NCBI GenBank assembly: GCA_902768605.1
Contig: CACXLY010000148.1
Span: forward strand, 1-5,966
DNA: 5,966 nt
Direction: 5' to 3'
Source: an uncultured Bacteroidales bacterium
GTDB taxonomy: Bacteria > Bacteroidota > Bacteroidia > Bacteroidales > Bacteroidaceae
This document shows, in pieces, positions 1-4,520 of the stretch; the stretch's first letter is position 1; each line of letters begins with the position of its first letter. Below the pieces are notes generated by a model. The model searched no databases, was not told the DNA's origin, and saw nothing but the letters and a program-made list of their open reading frames with translations. Made by a program: the position numbers and the translations under genes.

Positions 1-1
1 G

Positions 2-244
2 GCAGACCTGTTGCACAGTTGCGACAAGATAACGGCGGTGGAGATACACCGCAAGCAGACGGAGCGTGCCAAGGCGGTGCGCATACTGCACCAGTTGCAA
101 CGCTACCGTCGCGGCAATATCGGCTTCAACGACATGGGTTACACCACCAAGCAGATAGGCACGGCCATCGACACAGCCATCCGCGAACTGCGCAGCCACT
201 TCCGCGACATCAATGCGAAACCTACCGAAATAGGTGGGTTTTAA
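2..244 (+). CDS. C-terminal part of an unrecognised, probably phage protein (5' end outside window)
   Basis: The frame is open from the left edge and ends at TAA 242-244, giving 80 visible residues. The TTG at 11 is probably an internal leucine codon, so I treat the gene as entering from outside. Codon third positions are strongly G/C, as in the clear genes downstream, which supports this frame over the competing one at 19-285. The visible part is rich in Arg, Lys and Gln and looks mainly helical. A basic segment (residues about 17-36) is followed by a Gly/Asn/Asp turn and a second amphipathic helix ending in RELRSHF. I see no diagnostic motif and cannot name the family. A small DNA- or RNA-binding phage protein is possible from the charge alone, but that is inference. 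Its last codons and stop lie inside a terminator-like hairpin (218-242). Confidence 0.6.
   Translation, partial: ADLLHSCDKITAVEIHRKQTERAKAVRILHQLQRYRRGNIGFNDMGYTTKQIGTAIDTAIRELRSHFRDINAKPTEIGGF
218..242 (+). terminator. terminator-like hairpin overlapping the stop codon of the first gene
   Basis: AAACCTACC (218-226) pairs with GGTGGGTTT (233-241) over nine positions, one of them a T-G wobble, around a six-base loop GAAATA. The descending arm runs into TTTT (239-242). Stem plus short T-run resembles an intrinsic terminator, although the T-run is short and partly within the stem. It lies over the last codons and the TAA of the upstream gene. An alternative ACCTA/TAGGT pairing competes with the full stem. 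It could separate the upstream transcript from the methyltransferase gene, or merely reflect the coding sequence. Confidence 0.4.
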
Positions 245-250
245 TGCGAA

Positions 251-277
251 CACGAATGGAACGAATTGACACGAATT
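251..277 (-). repeat. AATTCGTG-family short repeat, about three units, reverse orientation
   Basis: Three ACGAAT cores start at 252, 261 and 271. On the minus strand this reads AATTCGTGTC, AATTCGTTC, CATTCGTG, that is, 9-10 bp units of an AATTCGTG family. The array fills the gap between the first gene and the methyltransferase and ends exactly one base before its ATG (278). The same family occurs at 1015-1032 and 1993-2003 in the opposite orientation. I recall such phrases from Bacteroidales intergenic regions, but that is memory, not a search. Confidence 0.6.
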
Positions 278-1015
278 ATGATTGAACTCGACAAGATATA
301 CAATGAGGACTGCCTGCAGGGAATGAAGCGCATTGACACGGCATCGGTGGACTGCATCATCTGTGACCCGCCTTATCTGTTGGAGAATCAGGGCGGCGGC
401 TTTTGGTCGAAGAACGAAGACCCGACGGTGAACCACTACAATGCCCGTGGCACTCGCAAGGGTATGGACCGACTGGGCAGTATCAAGGACGGCTTCGATG
501 ATGAAGTGCTCGAAGAGATGTGCCGCGTGATGAAGCGAGTGAACATCTACCTCTTCTGCTCGCAAAAGCAGATACAGCGATACCTCGACTACTTTGTAAG
601 CGGCAAGGGCTGCAACTGGAACCTGCTGACGTGGCACAAGACAAACCCGATACCCGCCTGCGGCAACAAGTATCTGAACGATACGGAGTACATCATGTTC
701 TTCCGTGAAAAAGGAGTGAAGATTTACGGCTCGTATGAGACCAAGCGGACGTTCTACACCACGCTGCGCAATCAGGAGGATAACCTGCGCTACAAGCATC
801 CGACGGTGAAGCCGCTCCAGATAGTGCGCAATCTTGTGGTGAACAGCACCGAACTGGGGGGGGTGGTTCTTGACCCCTTCATCGGCAGCGGCACAACGGC
901 TGTCGCCTGCGCCAAGGAACATCGCCACTACATCGGCTTCGAGACCGACGAAGGGCACTATCAGACGGCTATCGGTCGCATCCGTGACGAAATGGCTCAG
1001 CCCACGCTCTTCTAA
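278..1015 (+). CDS. beta-class DNA N6-adenine methyltransferase (phage orphan type)
   Basis: This enzyme transfers a methyl group from S-adenosylmethionine to DNA bases. DPPY (catalytic motif IV) is at residues 30-33, and the SAM-binding motif DPFIGSGTT comes late, at 199-207. That order defines the beta class, and DPPY rather than SPPY favours N6-adenine over N4-cytosine. Further family signatures are the WHKTNPIP segment in the middle and KHPTVKP before the SAM motif. The region between the two motifs should hold target recognition. At 245 residues the enzyme is compact but complete. I chose ATG 278 because the protein then begins IELDKIYNEDC, the usual family start. The TTG at 266 would add four residues encoded by a repeat. 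No clear Shine-Dalgarno sequence is visible. No restriction endonuclease gene is adjacent, so an orphan phage methylase that protects phage DNA or alters its expression is most likely. An unusual G8 tract (856-863) precedes the SAM motif. Confidence 0.93.
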   Translation: MIELDKIYNEDCLQGMKRIDTASVDCIICDPPYLLENQGGGFWSKNEDPTVNHYNARGTRKGMDRLGSIKDGFDDEVLEEMCRVMKRVNIYLFCSQKQIQRYLDYFVSGKGCNWNLLTWHKTNPIPACGNKYLNDTEYIMFFREKGVKIYGSYETKRTFYTTLRNQEDNLRYKHPTVKPLQIVRNLVVNSTELGGVVLDPFIGSGTTAVACAKEHRHYIGFETDEGHYQTAIGRIRDEMAQPTLF

Positions 1016-1032
1016 ATTCGTGAAATTCATGG
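1015..1032 (+). repeat. AATTCGTG-family short repeat, two units, forward orientation
   Basis: AATTCGTGA (1015-1023) and AATTCATGG (1024-1032) are two 9-bp units. They begin on the last base of the methyltransferase stop codon (TAA 1013-1015). AATTCGTG here is the exact inverse of CACGAATT at 270-277, so the methyltransferase frame is bracketed by an inverted pair. The first 11 bases, AATTCGTGAAA, recur exactly at 1993-2003. The rest of the gap to 1089 is A/T-rich and shows no recognisable promoter. Confidence 0.6.
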
Positions 1033-1089
1033 TCGTAAAATAGGGATTGCAACTGGAACTTTTTATGTGAAATAAGATACAAAGGCGAT

Positions 1090-2001
1090 ATGACAATAGG
1101 ACTGATAGACGTTGACGGGCATAACTTCCCGAACATTGCGCTGATGCGACTGGCTTCTTGGCACAGGCAGCAGGGCGACGAGGTGGAGTGGGCGATGCCG
1201 ATGTTCGGGCGGTACGACCGCATCTACGCATCGAAGATTTTCACGTTCACGCCCGACTTCAACCCGACGGAATACACCGCCAAGGAGATAGTGCGAGGCG
1301 GCACGGGCTACGATATCAAGAGCCGACTGCCCGAAGAGGTGGAGCGGCACACGGGGCTGGCCTACGACCTCTATCCGCAATACCCGTTCTCGGTGCAGTT
1401 CTACTCTCGCGGCTGCATCCGCCATTGTCCCTTCTGTCTGGTTCACGACAAGGAGGGCGGCATTCACCCCGTAGAGCCGATGCAGTGGAACCCACGGGCG
1501 CAGTGGATTGAAGTGCTCGACAACAATTTCTTCGCCAACCCCGAATGGCGCACGGCGGTCGAAGATTTGAAAGCGCAGCGACTGCCCGTCAAGTTCCACG
1601 GTGTTGACATCCGCATCATGGACGAGGAACAGGCCGAGGCGCTCAACTCGCTCCGCATGAAGGGCTACATACACATCGCATGGGACTTGCCGCAGATAGA
1701 CCTCACGGAGCGGCTGGAGGCCATAACGCGCCATATCCGCCCGTCGAAGATAGCCTGCTACGTGCTGGTAGGCTTCAATTCGACCAAGGAGCAAGACCTC
1801 TATCGGCTGCGGACGCTGAAACGGCTCGGCATACTGCCATTCGTACAACCATACCGCGACTATGCAAATCCTGCCCCCCCCAGTCAGTACGAAAAAGACT
1901 TGGCACGTTGGGCAAACCGAGCGTGGCTGTTCAAGGCGATGGACTTCCCCGACTACGAGCCTCGCAAGGGCTTCCGATGCAGGGAATACTTTAATTCGTG
2001 A
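1090..2001 (+). CDS. radical SAM enzyme with N-terminal B12-binding-like domain, phage/mobile-element type
   Basis: Radical SAM enzymes bind a [4Fe-4S] cluster and cleave S-adenosylmethionine to start radical chemistry. The cluster motif is C109-x3-C113-x2-C116 within RGCIRHCPFC. Before it, residues 1-60 look like a Rossmann, B12-binding-like domain: a strand (IGLIDVDG), a PNIALMRLASWH helix, then DEVEW. The cobalamin motif DxHxxG appears only as D9-x-H11-x-x-P14, so true B12 binding is doubtful. After the cluster come VLDNNFFANPEW (D144 region) and a later strand LVGFNST (228-232), typical of the barrel. Proteins beginning with GLIDVDGHNFPN-like sequence are, to my recollection, frequent in gut phages and integrative elements; their substrate is not known to me. 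The start ATG has AAAGG at 1081-1085, four bases upstream, a weak ribosome-binding site. The stop codon is TGA within a repeat unit (AATTCGTGA). A C8 tract spans residues 262-264. Its place beside a DNA methylase invites a nucleic-acid-modification role, but that is inference. Confidence 0.9.
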   Translation: MTIGLIDVDGHNFPNIALMRLASWHRQQGDEVEWAMPMFGRYDRIYASKIFTFTPDFNPTEYTAKEIVRGGTGYDIKSRLPEEVERHTGLAYDLYPQYPFSVQFYSRGCIRHCPFCLVHDKEGGIHPVEPMQWNPRAQWIEVLDNNFFANPEWRTAVEDLKAQRLPVKFHGVDIRIMDEEQAEALNSLRMKGYIHIAWDLPQIDLTERLEAITRHIRPSKIACYVLVGFNSTKEQDLYRLRTLKRLGILPFVQPYRDYANPAPPSQYEKDLARWANRAWLFKAMDFPDYEPRKGFRCREYFNS

Positions 2002-2003
2002 AA
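1993..2003 (+). repeat. AATTCGTGAAA unit supplying the stop of the radical SAM gene
   Basis: AATTCGTGAAA (1993-2003) exactly repeats 1015-1025. It encodes the final Asn-Ser and the TGA stop of the radical SAM protein. The two copies stand as 11-bp direct repeats on either side of that gene, 978 bp apart. Confidence 0.6.
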
Positions 2004-2006
2004 GCA

Positions 2007-2067
2007 ACCCCTCTCTAATCCCCCGAGGGGGAAGAAAAACCTCCCCACGGGGAGGTCGGGAGGGGGT
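2007..2067 (+). repeat. C/G-rich intergenic palindromic element with two hairpins closed by an outer stem
   Basis: The first hairpin is CCCCC-GA-GGGGG (2020-2031). The second is CCTCCCC-AC-GGGGAGG (2040-2055), a perfect seven-pair stem. The outer arms ACCCCTCTC (2007-2015) and GGGAGGGGGT (2058-2067) can pair with one bulged G and one T-G wobble, giving a three-way, cloverleaf-like fold. A five-base A run (2035-2039) separates the two inner hairpins. No T-run follows, so it is not a standard intrinsic terminator. It resembles REP/MITE-like intergenic elements that I recall as common in Bacteroidales. Here it fills most of the 92-bp gap between the radical SAM gene and the small gene at 2094. 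It could stabilise mRNA ends or attenuate readthrough. Confidence 0.65.
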
Positions 2068-2093
2068 CACAATATATAAAAAAGATAAAGACT

Positions 2094-2342
2094 ATGGCAA
2101 AGAAACGTAAGAACAAGAATCAGGACTGGGACGACTGGGAGGACGCGCCGGACGACACGATGGTGGCCGAGGGCAACGGCGACCAGTTTCAGGTGCATCT
2201 GGAGGACTATGTTATCAAGGAGAAGGTGTCGGCCTTTGTGCGCTGCTATGCGCCGTGCGGCGAGTGGAAGATGGCGGGCTTCTCGCTGGAGGTCAGCGAG
2301 GCCACAGGACAACTGGCCATGTTTGTGAGGAAGAGGTTTTGA
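2094..2342 (+). CDS. small charged protein of unknown function
   Basis: This 82-residue protein is not one I recognise. It starts with a basic run (KKRKNKN, residues 3-9), followed at once by an acidic Trp-rich stretch (DWDDWEDAPDD, 11-21). This polar head is probably disordered. Residues 30-82 are more hydrophobic and look like a small beta-containing domain, with C51-x3-C55 and a closing MFVRKRF. There is no signal peptide or membrane segment. ATG 2094 follows an A-rich leader (2079-2093) without a clear Shine-Dalgarno, as is common in Bacteroidetes. The gene lies directly before the terminase large subunit, where a small terminase subunit often sits, but I see no helix-turn-helix and would not assign that role. 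The C-terminal half has G/C-rich third positions like its neighbours, which supports real coding. Confidence 0.75.
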   Translation: MAKKRKNKNQDWDDWEDAPDDTMVAEGNGDQFQVHLEDYVIKEKVSAFVRCYAPCGEWKMAGFSLEVSEATGQLAMFVRKRF

Positions 2343-2344
2343 CG

Positions 2345-2371
2345 ATGGCTGATGTAAGATGTAAGATGTAA
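2345..2371 (+). other. possible 8-codon leader ORF between the small gene and the terminase
   Basis: ATG 2345 lies two bases after the stop of the small gene and reads MADVRCKM before TAA 2369-2371. It ends eight bases before the terminase ATG (2380). It could pass ribosomes on to the terminase by reinitiation. It is equally likely to be an accident of the heptamer repeat it runs through. Confidence 0.2.
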
Positions 2372-2392
2372 GAGGTAAGATGTCAGACGCAA
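2351..2392 (+). repeat. heptanucleotide tandem repeat (GATGTAA) running into the terminase start
   Basis: Three exact GATGTAA units (2351-2371) are followed by the degenerate units GAGGTAA (2372-2378), GATGTCA (2379-2385) and GACGCAA (2386-2392). The fourth unit places AGAGG (2371-2375) four bases before the terminase ATG, acting as a close ribosome-binding site. The fifth unit contains the start codon itself. The exact units each hold ATGTAA, a start codon directly followed by a stop. As the period is seven, changes in copy number would alter the leader but not the terminase frame. Confidence 0.75.
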
Positions 2393-4455
2393 GAGATGTT
2401 TACTTAAACCGAGTGCAACAGCGCATTTTCTTTGCTGCAGCCAAGGACGTGAGGCTGTTGGCGGCGCGTCGTTTCGGTAAGACTGACGGCGGCATAGGTC
2501 CGCGAGTGTGGGCTGTGAACGACTCGATGCCGCAGGGTACGGGTGTGTTTCTTGGTGCCAGCAGAAAACAGCTTTACTCCAGAACCATTCCCGGTGTCAT
2601 CGCTGCGCTCGAAAGATTTTATGGGTTCAAGGAATCAGTACATTTTGGCTGGGGCAAGCCGCCGAAGGGTACGCCGCCGGCCATCATCCGCCCGAAGTCG
2701 TATGAGAACTATATGTGGTTTGCTAACGGAAGTATCATGGCGGCGGCTTCGATGAGCGTCTTCGGCAGTGTTAATGGCATGACTTTGAACTACATCATTG
2801 CCGACGAGTGCAAGTTCCTGCCCAAGAAGAAAATCGACGAGGAGGTGATGCCTGCGCTGTCGGGTATCGTTCACCCGATGGGGCTGCGGTCGTTCTCCGA
2901 GGAAAACCCGTTCTATAAATCGACGTTCTACTGCTCAGACGCCTCGCTGACCAACCGTGGCAACTGGCTGTCGAAGGAGGAGGACGTGCTGGAGCAGGTG
3001 ATAGACCACGGCGAGATGCAGGGCAAGACGTATCGTGAGGTGCAGGCGGAACTGGACGAGTATGCCGACCGCGTGATGTACTTCAACGAGATGTTGCGCT
3101 CGGCGAAGAAAGGCGGTCACAGGGTGCAGGTGGTCAGCGCCGACACCCGTGAGCGCATCCGTGCCATTGCCGCTGCCGTGGAAGCACGGGAGGGCGGGTT
3201 CAGGATTGTGCCGCGCCAGTATCAAGTAGATAACAAGCACACCGTGGAGATGCTGCTGGCCTATAAGCTCATCGACGAGCAGGACGCGGAACTGCTGTTC
3301 GACTACGTAGATAACAAGCACACCGTGGAGATGCTGCTGGCCTATAAGCTCATCGACGAGCAGGACGCGGAACTGCTGTTCGACTACAAGTATCTGATTA
3401 CGCAGGACGAGCACTTCGAGATGATGGCCATTCGCGGCTCGAAGAAATACCAAGCACACATCGACGCCCTGCGCCGCAACTGCTTCTACTTCGTCCGTGC
3501 ATCGTCATTAGACAACATCGACATCCTGGGCGAGGACTATATTCGCCGCATGAAGCGCGACCTGCCGCCGCTCGTGTTCGCCATCTCAATCCTCAATATC
3601 CGTCCGAAGAAGAGCGGCGAGGGCTTCTATTGCAACTTCGACCCCGACCGACATACCTACATCGACGACGACTGCCCCGCCATCGACAAGAGCTACGCCA
3701 TCAAGCAGGGCAAGCAGATGGTGGGCGGCACGATGTACGGCACGGAATACGAAAGCCCCGACTTCGACTACCTGTCGAACGTGAAGGACTGTACGCTGGA
3801 CGGCGACCTGAACACCAACCTGCCATTAGAGATTGCACTCGACTACAACAACCTCATTAACTGGATAGTGGTCGGGCAGCTCTACAAGCGCATTGGCGTA
3901 GATACGCTCAACGTGCTCAACTCGATGTTCGTCAAAAACGGCGGCATGATACAGGACCTGATACGCGACTTCGACCGCTACTACACCCCGTTCAAGAAGA
4001 AGAACAAGAACATCAACTACTACTACTCGCACACCGCCAAGTTCAAGTTGCACGGCATCTCGATGGACGACATCAAAGATACCGTCATCAAGGAACTGCG
4101 CAAGTACGGGTGGAACGTGAATCCAGTGGATATCCAGCAGGCGCCGAGTCACATGCAAAAATACAAGGATATCAATGAAGCCTTTGCGGGTTTTGGCTAT
4201 CCGGCTATCGCTCTTAACGCGCAAAACAATGAAGCATTGGTAGCCGCCATCGAGCAGTGCGACGTGAAGCTCAGCTACGGTCACAACGGCACCACGTTCA
4301 AGAAGGACAAGGGCGGTGAGAAGCTGTCTGTGGATTCTCAGGATGCCACACCCGAAGAGCTCCGTACCGACGGAACCGATGCCTTCGACGAGCTGTATAT
4401 GGGCGTGAAGCACTTCCGCAACGGCATGGGCTTCGTGGTGATGCCGGGTGGGTGA
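2380..4455 (+). CDS. terL: phage terminase large subunit (ATPase and nuclease of DNA packaging)
   Basis: The large terminase subunit docks on the portal, uses ATP to pump phage DNA into the procapsid, and cuts the concatemer. The N-terminal ATPase has Walker A AARRFGKT (residues 28-35) and Walker B IIADE (D142, E143). The C-terminal RNase H-like nuclease has its first Asp in IALDYN (D488) and a late acidic cluster DGTDAFDELY (D664, D667, D670). Residues between about 190 and 400 form a long linker. The protein is 691 residues, longer than many terminases. Part of the excess is an exact 27-residue tandem repeat (283-309 and 310-336); removing one copy gives 664. ATG 2380 is the only in-frame ATG after an upstream stop at 2362, and AGAGG at 2371-2375 sits close to it. 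The gene is followed after 65 bases by the probable portal gene, the usual phage order. All key catalytic residues appear present, so the duplication need not inactivate it. Confidence 0.9.
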   Translation: MSDARDVYLNRVQQRIFFAAAKDVRLLAARRFGKTDGGIGPRVWAVNDSMPQGTGVFLGASRKQLYSRTIPGVIAALERFYGFKESVHFGWGKPPKGTPPAIIRPKSYENYMWFANGSIMAAASMSVFGSVNGMTLNYIIADECKFLPKKKIDEEVMPALSGIVHPMGLRSFSEENPFYKSTFYCSDASLTNRGNWLSKEEDVLEQVIDHGEMQGKTYREVQAELDEYADRVMYFNEMLRSAKKGGHRVQVVSADTRERIRAIAAAVEAREGGFRIVPRQYQVDNKHTVEMLLAYKLIDEQDAELLFDYVDNKHTVEMLLAYKLIDEQDAELLFDYKYLITQDEHFEMMAIRGSKKYQAHIDALRRNCFYFVRASSLDNIDILGEDYIRRMKRDLPPLVFAISILNIRPKKSGEGFYCNFDPDRHTYIDDDCPAIDKSYAIKQGKQMVGGTMYGTEYESPDFDYLSNVKDCTLDGDLNTNLPLEIALDYNNLINWIVVGQLYKRIGVDTLNVLNSMFVKNGGMIQDLIRDFDRYYTPFKKKNKNINYYYSHTAKFKLHGISMDDIKDTVIKELRKYGWNVNPVDIQQAPSHMQKYKDINEAFAGFGYPAIALNAQNNEALVAAIEQCDVKLSYGHNGTTFKKDKGGEKLSVDSQDATPEELRTDGTDAFDELYMGVKHFRNGMGFVVMPGG
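3226..3387 (+). repeat. exact 81-bp tandem duplication inside the terminase gene
   Basis: Bases 3226-3306 and 3307-3387 are identical. Each encodes 27 residues, from VDNKHTVE to ELLFDY. The period is a multiple of three, so the frame is kept. The copy is a helical, acidic segment in the linker between ATPase and nuclease. CAAGTA occurs at the entry to the first copy (3223-3228) and at the exit of the second (3387-3392), a possible microhomology. Its spacing would predict an 83-bp unit rather than 81, so the junction is not a simple slip between these two sites. Complete identity points to a very recent event or an assembly error. Confidence 0.97.
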
Positions 4456-4473
4456 TGTCCGCCTATAATATAT

Positions 4474-4490
4474 AAAGGATAGTACCTTTG
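4474..4490 (+). promoter_or_regulatory. Bacteroidetes-type promoter (-7 box TACCTTTG) for the portal gene
   Basis: TACCTTTG at 4483-4490 matches the Bacteroidetes -7 consensus TAnnTTTG and would start transcription near 4495-4500, about 20-25 bases before the portal ATG. No good -33 TTTG is visible; the region upstream is A/T-rich (TATAATATATAAA, 4464-4476). AAAGG (4474-4478) and CCTTT (4485-4489) form a small dyad over the box that could be an operator or chance. It would give the structural genes a transcript separate from the terminase. Confidence 0.5.
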
Positions 4491-4520
4491 TCACTGTCAA
4501 ATCAACACAAAAGACGACAA

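Noticed and set aside
266..277. TTG start adding four residues to the methyltransferase
   Set aside because: The extra codons are encoded by the AATTCGTG-family repeat, and the family normally begins at the IELDKIYNEDC segment following ATG 278.
19..285. 88-residue + frame overlapping the first gene and the methyltransferase start
   Set aside because: The composition is His/Arg/Gln-rich and without periodic third-position bias. The frame at 2-244 has natural codon use.
2020..2055. C/G hairpins read as a rho-independent terminator
   Set aside because: No T-run follows either stem; the second is followed by TCGGGAGGGGG, which instead pairs with the left arm of the larger element.
1063..2070. 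335-residue minus-strand open frame, longer than the radical SAM gene it overlaps
   Set aside because: The + strand frame encodes a clear radical SAM motif and family segments. The minus frame is Val/Leu/Arg/His-rich with no motif, as expected for an antisense shadow of G/C-rich third positions.
2094..2342. Small gene as the terminase small subunit
   Set aside because: The position fits, but there is no helix-turn-helix, and the charged head plus small C-terminal domain does not match that family in any way I can see.
2351..2392. Heptamer array as CRISPR or phage attachment site
   Set aside because: Units are contiguous 7-mers with no spacers, and no integrase or tRNA end is near.
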